64,000 bases of DNA from an uncultured Ruminococcus sp. (GCA_934359255.1 CAKRLG010000005.1:62001-126000); one strand, 5' to 3'; shown: positions 33,997-44,153, numbered from the stretch's first letter. Numbers and translations: made by a program. Notes: generated by a model not told the origin, from the sequence alone.

Positions 33997-36443
33997 TCTG
34001 TCTCAGTCTCCTTTTTTGCTGTTACCTTCTTTTTCTCTTTTGGCTTCTTGGCAGCTTCCGCTTCTTTTGCTGTGCGTTTTTCTTTCTCTTCTGCACCTTT
34101 CTTCTCGGCCGTCTCCAGCTTCTGCTGGATGACTTTACGAAGTCCTTCTTTCTTTTCGGTTGCAGACAGCGTCTTCCCTTCTGCTTTTCCAGCTGTCTTT
34201 TTCGCTGTTTTTGCCGTTCTGTTGGTAGATGTCTTTGCTGCGGTTTTTGTAAAGCTGTAAATTGCCACGCTTAACGGTGCAACTTTTACTTTAATCGTAT
34301 ATGGACGATCATCCGTCTCTTCTTTCTTCGCAATCTTTACACGTGGATTAACCACACCGGTTCCACCGTATTCTTTTGCATCACTGTTCAGGATTTCTTT
34401 GTATTTTCCTGCATACGGAACACCTACCAGTTCTTCTTCATAAGCAACATCCGAGAAATTACAGATAACAACCAGTGTATCTTCCTGTTTTTTGGACTTT
34501 CGAAGGAAAGTCACCATACTCTTTTCCCATTCCACGCAGTTGATCCATTCAAATCCATCGGAATCATAGTCCAGTTTCCACAGTGCCGGATGGGTCTTAT
34601 AAAGCTGAATCAGGGCTTTCATATAGTTCTGCATCTGTCTGTGTGCCGGTTTTTCCAGGTCTTCCCAGTCAAGTGCTTTATTTTCTGCCCATTCATGTAC
34701 CTGACCATATTCCTGGCCCATAAACAGAAGTTTTTTACCCGGATGTGCCATGAAAAATCCATACGCTGCACGCAGATTTGCGAATTTTTTATCCTCGGTT
34801 CCAGGCATCTTCTCCAACAGCGAACCTTTCTGGTGTACCACTTCATCATGGGATAAGCTCAGCATGAATCGTTCACTATAAGCATAAACCATGCTGAACG
34901 TCAGTTCATTATGATGTGCACCACGAAAATACGGATCATTACTCATATAGCCGATGAAATCATTCATCCATCCCATATTCCATTTATAATCAAATCCCAG
35001 ACCTTCTTCCGTGTCCACACTTCCGGTCACTCTCGGCCATGCTGTGGACTCTTCTGCTATCAGAAGAGCATCCGGATGTTTCTTTTTAAAGATGGAATTC
35101 AGATGTTTTAACAATTCCACAGCATCCAAGTTTTCATTTCCGCCGTAGATATTTGCCACCCATTCCCCATCATTCTTTCCATAATCCAGATACAACATGG
35201 AAGCCACTGCATCAAAACGGATACCGTCTGCATGGAATTTTTCTGTCCAGAACAGTGCATTGGCGATCAGGAAGTTTTTCACCTGCGGTCTTCCATAATT
35301 ATAAATCAATGTGCCCCAGTGCGGATGATATCCCTGCCTCGGATCGAGATGCTCATACAGACAGGTTCCGTCAAAGTTGGCAAGTCCGAAGGTATCCCGT
35401 GGAAAATGCGCCGGTACCCAGTCCAGGATCACACCAATACCCGCCTGATGGAGCGTATCCACAAAATACATAAAATCTTCCGGTGAGCCGTAGCGACTGG
35501 TCGGTGCATAATAGCCAGTCACCTGATAGCCCCAGGAGGCATCAAACGGATGCTCCATCACCGGCATCAGTTCCACATGTGTATATCCCATCTCTTTGAC
35601 ATAAGCCACGATCATCGGGGCCAGTTCCCGGTAATTATAGAATTCTCTTCCGTCTTCCGGTTTTTTCCAGGATGCCAGATGCATCTCATAGACGAACATC
35701 GGGGCATCCTCTGTCTGAATCTTTTTCCGCTCCTTCATCCAGGTCTGATCTTTCCAGATATACTTTGTAAGATCTGCCACCACCGAAGCAGTTGCCGGGC
35801 GAAGTTCTGCCTGATTTGCATAAGGATCGGCTTTCAGGTAGGTCAGACCGTCTTTTAATTTCAGTTCATACTTATACAGAGAGCCTACCGGAATCTGCGG
35901 GATAAACAGTTCGTAGATCCCTGATACCGAAAGGCGCTGCATCTGGTATACTCTGCCATCCCAGTGGTTAAAATCTCCAACCACACTGACACGGGCCGCA
36001 TTCGGTGCCCAGACTGCAAAATACACACCATCCACACCATTGACAGTCATCGGATGTGCACCCAGTTTTTCGTAAATATCGTAACATATACCATTGATAA
36101 ACTTCTGTTCTTCTTCCAGTGTGATCTGACAGGGAAATGCATATGCATCATAACATTCGATCTGTTCCCCCTCCTGCTCCACCAGATAGGTATACTCCGG
36201 AATCTTTCTTCCGCTCAGTAATACAGCAAAATATCCTGCATCGTCCTCTTTACTCATCGGATATTCTCTGCCGTCTTTTGTCGTTTTCACCGTTACTTTG
36301 TCCGCTCCCGGAAAAAAACACTGTACCAGCACTCCATCACCGATTACATGTGGTCCGAGGATCTCTCTCGGCGCATATTCTTCAGAATATACAACTGCCT
36401 CAATTTCCGGCCAATCCATCAATTCATATAATTTGTCAGACAT
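33993..36443 (-). CDS. glgB: 1,4-alpha-glucan branching enzyme with Lys-rich tail
   Basis: It makes alpha-1,6 branches in glycogen. N-terminal early-set domain(s) and CBM48 (VYFAVWAPNAARVSVVGDFN) come first. The GH13 catalytic barrel holds the nucleophile in DGIRFDAVASMLY (Asp near residue 410), the acid Glu in LIAEESTAW, and LSHDEVVH. The family usually ends near 630-740 residues; this 816-residue protein adds a C-terminal tail of about 80 residues, almost entirely Lys, Ala, Thr and Glu. No other glg genes are in the window. It starts about 30 bp from a GTAACT repeat and overlaps mscS. Confidence 0.94.
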   Translation of the reverse strand: MSDKLYELMDWPEIEAVVYSEEYAPREILGPHVIGDGVLVQCFFPGADKVTVKTTKDGREYPMSKEDDAGYFAVLLSGRKIPEYTYLVEQEGEQIECYDAYAFPCQITLEEEQKFINGICYDIYEKLGAHPMTVNGVDGVYFAVWAPNAARVSVVGDFNHWDGRVYQMQRLSVSGIYELFIPQIPVGSLYKYELKLKDGLTYLKADPYANQAELRPATASVVADLTKYIWKDQTWMKERKKIQTEDAPMFVYEMHLASWKKPEDGREFYNYRELAPMIVAYVKEMGYTHVELMPVMEHPFDASWGYQVTGYYAPTSRYGSPEDFMYFVDTLHQAGIGVILDWVPAHFPRDTFGLANFDGTCLYEHLDPRQGYHPHWGTLIYNYGRPQVKNFLIANALFWTEKFHADGIRFDAVASMLYLDYGKNDGEWVANIYGGNENLDAVELLKHLNSIFKKKHPDALLIAEESTAWPRVTGSVDTEEGLGFDYKWNMGWMNDFIGYMSNDPYFRGAHHNELTFSMVYAYSERFMLSLSHDEVVHQKGSLLEKMPGTEDKKFANLRAAYGFFMAHPGKKLLFMGQEYGQVHEWAENKALDWEDLEKPAHRQMQNYMKALIQLYKTHPALWKLDYDSDGFEWINCVEWEKSMVTFLRKSKKQEDTLVVICNFSDVAYEEELVGVPYAGKYKEILNSDAKEYGGTGVVNPRVKIAKKEETDDRPYTIKVKVAPLSVAIYSFTKTAAKTSTNRTAKTAKKTAGKAEGKTLSATEKKEGLRKVIQQKLETAEKKGAEEKEKRTAKEAEAAKKPKEKKKVTAKKETETE

Positions 36444-36466
36444 AAACCCCTACCTCCTGCGATCTC

Positions 36467-36583
36467 GTAACTGTTCAGCGCCTTCACAATTACGAGCCCA
36501 AATGCATTTTAGCTTGTATGTCTCGGGATTTTGGCATATTCAGGTCAAAACACCTTGCAGAATACCGCCTGCTGAATAGTTAC
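36467..36583 (-). repeat. Dispersed GTAACT repeat, long form (copy B)
   Basis: A 117-bp relative of copy A at 13683. It has the same GTAACTGTTCAG and CTGAATAGTTAC ends and the same core, TTGTATGTCTCGGGATTTTG followed by CATATTCAGGTCAAAACACC-type sequence. It lies upstream of glgB in the 36444-36764 gap, which otherwise contains the serA terminator. Confidence 0.75.
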
Positions 36584-36683
36584 AATTTTTTATATATTAT
36601 ATCTATCATACCATCTTCATACTCGAAATACAATCGTAAGAAGAAGTAACCACACTGAATCTTAGATTCAAATCTTCATCGTG

Positions 36684-36724
36684 AAAAGAGAGCCGTTTTG
36701 CCCTTTCGGATGTAACGACTCTCC
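36684..36724 (-). terminator. Terminator of serC-serA
   Basis: GAGAG-T-CGTT / AACG-G-CTCTC stem (one internal mismatch) followed by TTTT on the minus strand, 41 bp after serA. Confidence 0.7.
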
Positions 36725-36764
36725 TTTCTTCTTCCTGCTCTCGCAGGCATGTATTATTTTCTAT

Positions 36765-37928
36765 TTATTTTATTATCCTGACTTTCAGAACGCCCTCGAT
36801 CTCGTCTAATTTGTCGATGATCTCCTGGGTTGCCGGTGTCTCCAGATCGATCAGGGTATATGCATAATCTCCTTTGCTCTTGTTGGTCATATCGGAGATA
36901 TTCATTCCTGCTCCACCGAGAACTGTTGCGAACTGACTGATCATGTTTACTACATTTCTGTGGTTGATGGCGATTCTTCCGGCTACACCGCAGATGCCCA
37001 TATCACAGTTTGGATAGTTGACAGAATTATGAATATTACCATTTTCCAGGTAGTCTCTCAGTTCTTTTACTGCCATACATGCACAGTTGTCTTCTGATTC
37101 AGCTGTGGATGCTCCCAGATGTGGTGTTACCAGTGTATTTTTTGCGCCTGCAACGGTCGGATTTGCAAAATCTGTGACATATTTTTTTACTTTTCCTGCT
37201 TCCAGGGCTTCTACCAGAGCAGTTTCATCCACCAGAAGATCTCTGGAGAAGTTTAACAGAACCACACCGTCTTTCATCATTGCGATGCTGCCTTTGCTGA
37301 TCATACCCTTTGTGCTGTCAAGAAGCGGCACATGAAGGGTAATGTAATCACACTCTTTAAAAATATCTTCCACATTGGCGATATGTTTGATCTCTCTGGA
37401 AAGCTTCCATGCGGTATCTACGGAGATATATGGATCATATCCGTATACTTCCATACCGAGATAAATAGCAGTGTTGGCAACCATAGCTCCGATGGCTCCC
37501 AGACCGATGACACCGAGTTTCTTTCCTTTGATCTCGCAGCCGGCAAACTGTTTTTTCTGTTTTTCTGCCAGTTTTCCAACATTTTCGTTATCTTTTTCCT
37601 GTTTTACCCATTCCACACCGCCTACGATATCACGGGATGCAAGGAGCATACCGGCGATCACCATTTCTTTGACACCGTTTGCATTGGCTCCCGGTGTGTT
37701 GAATACTACGATACCCTGCTCTGCACAATCCTGTAACGGAATGTTGTTGACACCGGCTCCGGCACGGGCAATTGCCTGAATGTTCTCCGGTAATTTCATC
37801 TCATGCATCGAAGCACTTCTTACCAGGATCGCATCGGCTTTTTCTATTTCTTCTGTTTTTGTATAATCATTTGTAAATCCATCCAGTCCCACCTTAGAGA
37901 TCGGATTCAGGCATTGATACTGAAACAT
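36765..37928 (-). CDS. serA: D-3-phosphoglycerate dehydrogenase
   Basis: First step of serine synthesis, 3-phosphoglycerate to 3-phosphohydroxypyruvate. The 387-residue protein has the NAD-binding motif KLGVIGLGAIGAMVAN and the D-2-hydroxyacid dehydrogenase signatures ITLHVPLLDSTKGMI, LNFSRDLLVDETAL and TPHLGASTAESEDNCA. A C-terminal ACT-like domain (SKGDYAYTLIDLETPATQEI) is a likely serine-binding feedback site. I use the ATG at 37928, ten bases after AAGGAG; a longer in-frame start overlaps serC. It begins one base after the serC stop. Confidence 0.94.
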   Translation of the reverse strand: MFQYQCLNPISKVGLDGFTNDYTKTEEIEKADAILVRSASMHEMKLPENIQAIARAGAGVNNIPLQDCAEQGIVVFNTPGANANGVKEMVIAGMLLASRDIVGGVEWVKQEKDNENVGKLAEKQKKQFAGCEIKGKKLGVIGLGAIGAMVANTAIYLGMEVYGYDPYISVDTAWKLSREIKHIANVEDIFKECDYITLHVPLLDSTKGMISKGSIAMMKDGVVLLNFSRDLLVDETALVEALEAGKVKKYVTDFANPTVAGAKNTLVTPHLGASTAESEDNCACMAVKELRDYLENGNIHNSVNYPNCDMGICGVAGRIAINHRNVVNMISQFATVLGGAGMNISDMTNKSKGDYAYTLIDLETPATQEIIDKLDEIEGVLKVRIIK

Positions 37929-37929
37929 C

Positions 37930-39012
37930 TTACAGATTCTCCTTCTCAAACTTTTTCATGAACTCTACTAATTTTTCCACACCTTCGATCGGCATTGCAT
38001 TGTAGATACTTGCCCGCATACCACCGACAGTTCTGTGTCCTTTCAGATTCTCCAGACCTGCTTCTTTCGCTTCTTTTACGAACTTTGCATCCAGATCCGG
38101 ATCTCCTGTTACGAAAGGAACATTCATCAGAGAACGGGAAGCTTTTTCTACGGTTCCCTTGAACAGTTTGCTTTCATCCAGATAATCATACAGGATCTTG
38201 GCTTTCTTTTCGTTGCGCTCTTTCATCGCTTCCAGACCGCCCTGTTTTTTCAGCCATTTGAACACTTTACCACAGATATAGATGCAATAGCAGTTCGGTG
38301 TATTATAAAGAGAATTTGCATCAGCATGTGTCTTATATTTCATCATGGTCGGAGTTCCCGGCAATACATCGTCTGTGATCAGATCATCTCTTACGATTGC
38401 GATGACCATACCGGCCGGTCCGATATTTTTCTGTACACCTCCGTAGATGATCGCATATTTGCTTACATCTACCGGTTCAGACAGGAAACAGGAGGAAACA
38501 TCTGCCACCAGATCTTTTCCTTTGGTATTTGGCAGTTCTTTGAATTTTGTTCCATAGATCGTATTATTCTCGCAAATGTATACATAATCTGCATCTTCGC
38601 TGATTGGAAGATCGGAACAGTCCGGGATATAAGAGAATGTCTTGTCTTCGGAAGTGGCAATCTTGTTTGCTTTTCCGTACTTCTGTGCTTCCTGCCATGC
38701 CTTCTTTGCCCACTGACCGGTTACGATATAATCGGCAACCTTGTTTTTCATCAGGTTCATCGGGATCATGGCAAACTGCAGAGATGCTCCGCCCTGAAGG
38801 AATAACACTTTATAGTTATCCGGGATGTGCATCAGGTCTCTCAGATCTTTTTCTGCTTCCTGAATAATCTGATCAAAAGCTTTGGAACGGTGACTCATCT
38901 CCATCACAGACATTCCTGTTCCCTTGTAATCTAACATCTCTGCCTGTGCTTCTTTCAGCACTTCTTCCGGCAGTACAGCAGGGCCTGCTGAAAAATTGTA
39001 AACTCTACTCAC
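37930..39012 (-). CDS. serC: Phosphoserine aminotransferase
   Basis: It converts 3-phosphohydroxypyruvate plus glutamate to phosphoserine; it is a class V fold-type I PLP enzyme. The 360-residue protein opens VYNFSAGPAVLPEEVLKEAQ. It contains MSHRSKAFDQIIQEAEKDL and the PLP-Lys segment AIIYGGVQKNIGPAGMVIAI. GHRTVGGMRASIYNA lies near the end. It is the first gene of serC-serA and has an own promoter with a palindromic operator (39110-39121) also found at the his promoter. Confidence 0.95.
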   Translation of the reverse strand: MSRVYNFSAGPAVLPEEVLKEAQAEMLDYKGTGMSVMEMSHRSKAFDQIIQEAEKDLRDLMHIPDNYKVLFLQGGASLQFAMIPMNLMKNKVADYIVTGQWAKKAWQEAQKYGKANKIATSEDKTFSYIPDCSDLPISEDADYVYICENNTIYGTKFKELPNTKGKDLVADVSSCFLSEPVDVSKYAIIYGGVQKNIGPAGMVIAIVRDDLITDDVLPGTPTMMKYKTHADANSLYNTPNCYCIYICGKVFKWLKKQGGLEAMKERNEKKAKILYDYLDESKLFKGTVEKASRSLMNVPFVTGDPDLDAKFVKEAKEAGLENLKGHRTVGGMRASIYNAMPIEGVEKLVEFMKKFEKENL

Positions 39013-39041
39013 CTTAGTTTCCTCCTCTTTCTCACATTTTC

Positions 39042-39083
39042 ATAACTGTTCAGTACCTTCGTATATACCTGTTAGACAGTTAC
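39042..39083 (-). repeat. Dispersed GTAACT repeat, short form (copy E)
   Basis: A 42-bp degenerate copy, ATAACTGTTCAGTACC ... GACAGTTAC, in the serC leader between the promoter and the ribosome binding site. Confidence 0.55.
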
Positions 39084-39109
39084 TTTTTTTCTTCTTTCCC
39101 GTCAGCACT

Positions 39110-39160
39110 TTAGTGTGCTAACATATGAAACACTATACACCTCTGACAAATTATTGTCAA
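39110..39160 (-). promoter_or_regulatory. serC promoter with palindromic operator
   Basis: Minus-strand TTGACA (39155-39160), 17-bp spacer, TATAGT (39132-39137). Ten bases downstream lies TTAGCACACTAA (39110-39121), covering the start site region. Its flank CTAAAGTG is identical to that of the proximal site at the his promoter. Confidence 0.75.
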
Positions 39161-39192
39161 TATCAAAATTCTGTTAAATATATTTTTATAGC

Positions 39193-39243
39193 AAATAAAG
39201 CAAACCGGATATATATTTTTAATGTATCGGGTTTGCTTTATTT
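39193..39243 (-). terminator. Terminator of leuB-ilvD-ilvB
   Basis: A 14-bp inverted repeat (AAATAAAGCAAACC and its complement) immediately downstream of ilvB, followed by a T-rich run on the minus strand. Confidence 0.85.
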
Positions 39244-39252
39244 TATCACTTT

Positions 39253-40938
39253 TTATTTTTCTTTCTTCGCAAGGTCGTCTGCGTCAAAAACTTCCTCAAT
39301 CGGAGCTCCCGCAGGAACCATCGGGAATACTTTGTCATCACAGTCGATCTGGCAGTCCAGAACAACGGTTGTGTTCAGAGCGATTGCTTTTTCGATTGCC
39401 GGACCCACTTCTTCTTTTTTGGTCACGCGGATACCTACTGCGCCCATGGATTCTGCAAATTTTACAAAATCTACTTTATCATCCAGTATGGTGCTGGAAT
39501 AACGGTGATCGTAAAACAGGGTCTGCCACTGACGCACCATACCCAGTACGTGGTTATTAATAACGATCTCGACCAGCGGCAGGTTATTTCTTGCTGCCGT
39601 AGCGACTTCGTTCATGTTCATACGGAAGCATCCGTCACCCGCGATATTGACTACCACTTTGTCCGGACGACCGAATTTTGCACCGATTGCTGCGCCAAGA
39701 CCGTAACCCATGGTTCCCAGTCCGCCGGAAGTGAGCAGGGTACGCGGTTCTTTGTATTTGTAATACTGAGCAGCCCACATCTGGTGCTGTCCTACATCGG
39801 TAACGACGATCGCATCACCTTTTGTCACACGATACAGTTCTTCGATGACATACGGTCCGGTCAGACCTTCCTGGTTGTATTTCAGCGGATATTTTGCTTT
39901 CATATCTTCCACTTCTTTCACCCAGGCGTCGTGATTCTTCGGATGGATCTTTTTGTTTAATTCTTTTAATACTTCTTTGACATCGCCGATGATACTGCAG
40001 TCTACTTTAATGTTTTTGTTGATCTCTGCGGCATCCACATCGATCTGGATGATTTTTGCATGCTGTGCGAATTTTGCAGTGTTACCGGTTACTCGGTCAG
40101 AAAAACGTGCTCCCACGGTAATCAGGAGGTCACACTTTGTCACACCCAGGTTGGATGTTTTTGTTCCGTGCATACCAAGCATACCGGTATACAGTTCGTC
40201 TTCTCCGGAAAATGCCCCTTTTCCCATCAGAGAATCCGTTACCGGCGAATTAATAGTGTGTGCAAATTTGCGCAGTTCTTCTGCTGCTCCGGATGTGATT
40301 GCACCACCACCGACGAAAATATATGGTCTTTCTGCCTCGCTGATCAGTTTTGCTGCCTGATCCAGGTCAGATTCCAGCATCTCGGCAGTATACGGAGCGA
40401 TCGGTGTCGGCTCCTGATAAGTGTATTCTGCAACAGCTGCTGTCACATCTTTTGTCACATCTACAAGTACCGGACCCGGTCTTCCGCTCTGTGCAATGGT
40501 AAATGCACGTCGGATCGCAGGTGCAAGGTCATTGATATCTTTTACGATCATGCTGTATTTGGTGATCGGCATAACAACACCGGCGATATCAATCTCCTGG
40601 AAGCTGTCACGTCCGAGAAGTCCTGTTGCCACGTTAGCTGTGATCGCTACCATCGGGATAGAATCCATATGAGCTGTCGCGATACCGGTTACCAGATTGG
40701 TTGCTCCCGGACCGGAGGTTGCCATACATACACCTACTTTTCCGGTAGCACGAGCATATCCGTCAGCAGCATGGGAAGCACCCTGCTCATGAGATGTGAG
40801 TACATGGTGGATCTCATCGCTGTGTTTATATAAAGCATCATAGACATTCAGAATCGTTCCTCCCGGATATCCAAATACGGTGTCTACGCCCTGTTCTTTC
40901 AGGCATTCAATAATAATTTCTGATCCTGTAAGCTGCAT
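39253..40938 (-). CDS. ilvB: Acetolactate synthase large subunit
   Basis: First committed enzyme of branched-chain amino-acid synthesis: two pyruvate to acetolactate. The 561-residue protein has VFGYPGGTILNVYDALY, SHEQGASHAADGYARATG with the catalytic Glu, and the TPP-binding stretch GDGCFRMNMNEVATAARNN. I use the ATG at 40938, eight bases after AGGAGG; a TTG one codon earlier is less likely. The small regulatory subunit ilvN/ilvH is not next to it, so valine feedback would depend on a gene elsewhere. It is the last gene of leuB-ilvD-ilvB. Confidence 0.95.
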   Translation of the reverse strand: MQLTGSEIIIECLKEQGVDTVFGYPGGTILNVYDALYKHSDEIHHVLTSHEQGASHAADGYARATGKVGVCMATSGPGATNLVTGIATAHMDSIPMVAITANVATGLLGRDSFQEIDIAGVVMPITKYSMIVKDINDLAPAIRRAFTIAQSGRPGPVLVDVTKDVTAAVAEYTYQEPTPIAPYTAEMLESDLDQAAKLISEAERPYIFVGGGAITSGAAEELRKFAHTINSPVTDSLMGKGAFSGEDELYTGMLGMHGTKTSNLGVTKCDLLITVGARFSDRVTGNTAKFAQHAKIIQIDVDAAEINKNIKVDCSIIGDVKEVLKELNKKIHPKNHDAWVKEVEDMKAKYPLKYNQEGLTGPYVIEELYRVTKGDAIVVTDVGQHQMWAAQYYKYKEPRTLLTSGGLGTMGYGLGAAIGAKFGRPDKVVVNIAGDGCFRMNMNEVATAARNNLPLVEIVINNHVLGMVRQWQTLFYDHRYSSTILDDKVDFVKFAESMGAVGIRVTKKEEVGPAIEKAIALNTTVVLDCQIDCDDKVFPMVPAGAPIEEVFDADDLAKKEK

Positions 40939-40955
40939 CAATCTTTCCTCCTATA

Positions 40956-42626
40956 TTATTTCTTCGGTACTTCGAGAATCGCACCACGGTTACCGCTGGT
41001 TACCATAGCTGCATAACGTGCCAGATATCCGGTGGTTACTTTCGGCTCACGCGGCTGCCAGTTTGCTTTTCTCTTTGCCAGTTCTTCGTCAGATACCAGC
41101 AGTTCCAGACTGGTCTCCGGAATATTAATACGGATCATGTCGCCTTCTTCTACCAGTGCGATCGGTCCGCCTACGGCTGCTTCCGGTGATACGTGTCCGA
41201 TAGAAGCTCCTCTGGATGCTCCGGAGAATCGTCCGTCTGTGATCAGGGCCACGGAAGATCCCAGTCCCATACCTGCGATTGCAGAAGTCGGGTTCAGCAT
41301 TTCTCTCATGCCGGGACCGCCTTTTGGTCCTTCGTAACGGATTACAACAACATCGCCTGCAACAATTTTTCCGCCTTTGATGGCTGCGATGGCATCTTCT
41401 TCGCATTCAAATACACGAGCCGGTCCTTCGTGTACCATCATTTCTTCGCAGACAGCACTGCGTTTTACAACACCACCGTCCGGTGCCAGATTACCTGTCA
41501 GAACAGCAAGTCCGCCGGTCTGGCTGTATGGGTTGTCTAACGGGCGGATAACTTCCGGATTCCGGTTAACGCAGTTTGCAATATTTTCGCCTACTGTTTT
41601 TCCGGTTACTGTCATGCAGTCCAGATTCAGCAGGTTTTTCTTTGATAATTCATTCATGACAGCATACACACCGCCTGCTTCGTTCAGGTCTTCCATGTAA
41701 GTCGGGCCTGCCGGTGCCAGATGACACAGGTTTGGTGTTTTTGCGCTCACTTCATTTGCCAGTGTGATATCAAAGTCAAATCCGATTTCATGTGCAATTG
41801 CCGGCAGATGCAGCATACTGTTAGTAGAACATCCCAGTGCCATATCTACAGTCAGTGCATTCATAACTGCTTCTTTTGTCATGATATCTCTCGGACGGAT
41901 ATTCTTTCTGTACATTTCCATAACCTGCATACCGGCATGTTTTGCCAGTTTGATACGTTCGGAATATACAGCCGGGATGGTTCCGTTTCCACGAAGTCCC
42001 ATACCCAGTACCTCAGTCAGACAGTTCATGCTGTTGGCTGTATACATACCGGAACAGGAGCCGCAGGTCGGGCATACTTTATTTTCAAATTCTTCCACAT
42101 CATCTTCTGTCATAGTTCCGGCTGCGTAGGATCCTACTGCCTCGAACATACTGGACAGGCTTCGTTTCTGACCGTGTACATGACCTGCAAGCATCGGACC
42201 ACCGCTGACAAATACGGTCGGTACGTTCAGTCTGGCTGCTGCCATCAGAAGTCCCGGTACATTTTTATCACAGTTTGGCACCATAACCAGTGCATCAAAC
42301 TGATGAGCCATTGCCATCGCTTCTGTGGAATCAGCGATCAGGTCACGGGTTACCAGTGAATATTTCATTCCGATATGTCCCATGGCGATACCGTCACAGA
42401 CCGCAATCGCCGGAAACATGATCGGCGTACCGCCTGCCATGGCAACTCCCTGTTTTACTGCATTAACGATTTTATCCAGATTCATATGGCCGGGAACGAT
42501 CTCGTTGTAGGAACTTACGATACCGACTAACGGTCTCTCCATCTCTTCTTTTGTCATTCCCAGTGCGTTAAACAGGGACCGGTGAGGTGCCTGCTGCATT
42601 CCAGTTTTTACTGCATCACTTCTCAT
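40956..42626 (-). CDS. ilvD: Dihydroxy-acid dehydratase
   Basis: It dehydrates 2,3-dihydroxy-isovalerate or -methylvalerate to the corresponding 2-keto acid, using an Fe-S cluster. The protein has [36 protein letters not shown] with the cluster cysteines, and [20 protein letters not shown] start at the ATG 42626, 11 bases after AAAGGAA, giving 556 residues; homologues also begin [20 protein letters not shown] longer start adds 13 codons without a clear ribosome binding site. It lies between leuB and ilvB. Confidence 0.95.
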   Translation of the reverse strand: MRSDAVKTGMQQAPHRSLFNALGMTKEEMERPLVGIVSSYNEIVPGHMNLDKIVNAVKQGVAMAGGTPIMFPAIAVCDGIAMGHIGMKYSLVTRDLIADSTEAMAMAHQFDALVMVPNCDKNVPGLLMAAARLNVPTVFVSGGPMLAGHVHGQKRSLSSMFEAVGSYAAGTMTEDDVEEFENKVCPTCGSCSGMYTANSMNCLTEVLGMGLRGNGTIPAVYSERIKLAKHAGMQVMEMYRKNIRPRDIMTKEAVMNALTVDMALGCSTNSMLHLPAIAHEIGFDFDITLANEVSAKTPNLCHLAPAGPTYMEDLNEAGGVYAVMNELSKKNLLNLDCMTVTGKTVGENIANCVNRNPEVIRPLDNPYSQTGGLAVLTGNLAPDGGVVKRSAVCEEMMVHEGPARVFECEEDAIAAIKGGKIVAGDVVVIRYEGPKGGPGMREMLNPTSAIAGMGLGSSVALITDGRFSGASRGASIGHVSPEAAVGGPIALVEEGDMIRINIPETSLELLVSDEELAKRKANWQPREPKVTTGYLARYAAMVTSGNRGAILEVPKK

Positions 42627-42709
42627 ATTCGTTACGCTTCCTTTCTGTTTTCCCATTTTATTCATACAGAAACAGCCAGATTTCCAACTGTTTCTGTGAA
42701 AAGTCTGTC

Positions 42710-43795
42710 TTAGTGGATCCGTTCTGCGATCAGGTCACCCATCTGTACGGTTCCTACCTGTGTGCATCCTTCAGACATAATATCTCCGGTACGGTATCCT
42801 TCTTTTAAGACTGCCTGAACAGCCGTTTCCACTGCATCTGCTTCTTTGTCCAGATTCAGGGAGTAACGAAGTAACATCGCTGCGGACAGAATAGTTGCGA
42901 TCGGGTTTGCAATTCCTTTTCCTGCGATGTCCGGTGCAGAACCGTGGCTTGGCTCATACAGGCCAAAGCTTGTCTCGTTCAGGCTTGCGGAGGAAAGCAT
43001 ACCGATGGATCCGGTTACCATGCTTGCCTCATCAGAAAGGATGTCTCCGAACATATTCTCTGTCAGAATAACATCAAACTGACCCGGATTATGTACCAGC
43101 TGCATCGCACAGTTATCTACAAGCATATGCTCCAGAGTTACTTCCGGATAGTCTTTTGCAACTTCTTCTACGATTTTTCTCCACAGACGAGAGGAATCCA
43201 GTACGTTTGCTTTGTCTACGCTTGTTACTTTCTTTCTTCTCTTCATCGCGATCTCAAATGCTTTGACAGCGATTCTTCTGATTTCTTTTTCATTATAAGA
43301 CAGGGTATCCACAGCGGTCATCACGCCATCCTGTTCTTCGGTCTTTCTTGCTCCGAAGTAAAGACCTCCGGTCAGTTCTCTGACGATGATCATGTCAAAT
43401 CCGTCACCGATCCGATCTTCTTTTAACGGGCATGCAGCTTTCAGTTCATCATACAGGTATGCCGGACGAAGGTTTGCAAACAGGTTCAGAGCTTTACGGA
43501 TCGCCAGAAGCCCTGCTTCCGGTCGTTTGGATGGTTCTAACTGATACCACGGGGATGTTTTTGCGTCTCCTCCGATGGATCCCATCAGAACGGCATCGCT
43601 GGATTTTGCTTCTGCGACAGCTTCATCAGTCAGTGGGACACCGTGTACGTCGATGGATGCACCACCCAGGAGTACGTTGGTATATGTAAATGTGTGGCCG
43701 TATACCTGACATACTTTATCTAATATTTTTTTTGCTTCATTCACAATTTCAGGACCGATTCCGTCGCCGTGAATTAATGCAATTTTATAGTTCAT
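42710..43795 (-). CDS. leuB: 3-isopropylmalate dehydrogenase
   Basis: It oxidises and decarboxylates 3-isopropylmalate in leucine synthesis. The 361-residue protein has [44 protein letters not shown] with the catalytic Tyr region, [15 protein letters not shown], and [20 protein letters not shown] with Mg-binding Asp residues. leuA, leuC and leuD are not in the window. It is the first gene of leuB-ilvD-ilvB, 45-50 bp behind its predicted promoter. Confidence 0.96.
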   Translation of the reverse strand: MNYKIALIHGDGIGPEIVNEAKKILDKVCQVYGHTFTYTNVLLGGASIDVHGVPLTDEAVAEAKSSDAVLMGSIGGDAKTSPWYQLEPSKRPEAGLLAIRKALNLFANLRPAYLYDELKAACPLKEDRIGDGFDMIIVRELTGGLYFGARKTEEQDGVMTAVDTLSYNEKEIRRIAVKAFEIAMKRRKKVTSVDKANVLDSSRLWRKIVEEVAKDYPEVTLEHMLVDNCAMQLVHNPGQFDVILTENMFGDILSDEASMVTGSIGMLSSASLNETSFGLYEPSHGSAPDIAGKGIANPIATILSAAMLLRYSLNLDKEADAVETAVQAVLKEGYRTGDIMSEGCTQVGTVQMGDLIAERIH

Positions 43796-43842
43796 AATCG
43801 TTTCATCCTTTCTTTCTTTACCTCTTTAATCTGTTACAGACT

Positions 43843-43871
43843 ATCATAATCTATTTTCGCGGTATTTTCAA
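43843..43871 (-). promoter_or_regulatory. Promoter of leuB-ilvD-ilvB
   Basis: TTGAAA (43866-43871), 17-bp spacer, TATGAT (43843-43848) on the minus strand. The leader is only about 40 nt, too short for a T-box or peptide attenuator, so regulation would be by a DNA-binding protein such as CodY (inference). Confidence 0.75.
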
Positions 43872-43902
43872 GGGAAAGTTGAGGGGGTTATTGGGAACGG
43901 AC

Positions 43903-44089
43903 GCCGGAAAGGAGCAGGGACAGGGTGTGGTGGCAGCGTGCAGAGCGGTTTTCAGCTAGTCTCTAAGAAGAACTAAATGCCGGTTCGCGGAGAGCCGCTC
44001 ACCGTCAAGTTCTTCTAAGAGCCGGATCTGAAAACACACTCTAACCGCACGCAAAATGCCACCACACCCTGTCCCTGCTCCTTTCCGGC
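43903..44089. repeat. 187-bp foldback element with perfect 33-bp arms
   Basis: Left arm 43903-43935 and right arm 44057-44089 are exact reverse complements over 33 bp. Inner segments extend the pairing imperfectly: GCGTGC at 43936-43941 against GCACGC at 44047-44052, then GTTTTCAG/CTGAAAAC. The apex (43955-44025) includes another imperfect hairpin (AGAAGAACT/AGTTCTTCT). GC content is much higher than in the surrounding intergenic DNA. It has no coding potential. It lies between the leuB promoter and the yajC terminator. MITE, REP-like element or structured RNA are the options. Confidence 0.75.
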
Positions 44090-44130
44090 TGACATTGGCA
44101 AATATTCTATTTCCTGATCATTAAATCTTT

Positions 44131-44153
44131 TCAATATTCTATAAGAATATTGA
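44131..44153. repeat. AT-rich 10-bp perfect palindrome
   Basis: TCAATATTCT, three bases, AGAATATTGA. It lies between the yajC terminator and the foldback element. Its function is unclear; too weak for a terminator. Confidence 0.6.

Noticed and set aside
43796..43842. Leader-peptide attenuation of leuB-ilvD-ilvB
   Set aside because: The leader is about 40 nt and has neither Leu/Val codon runs nor hairpins.
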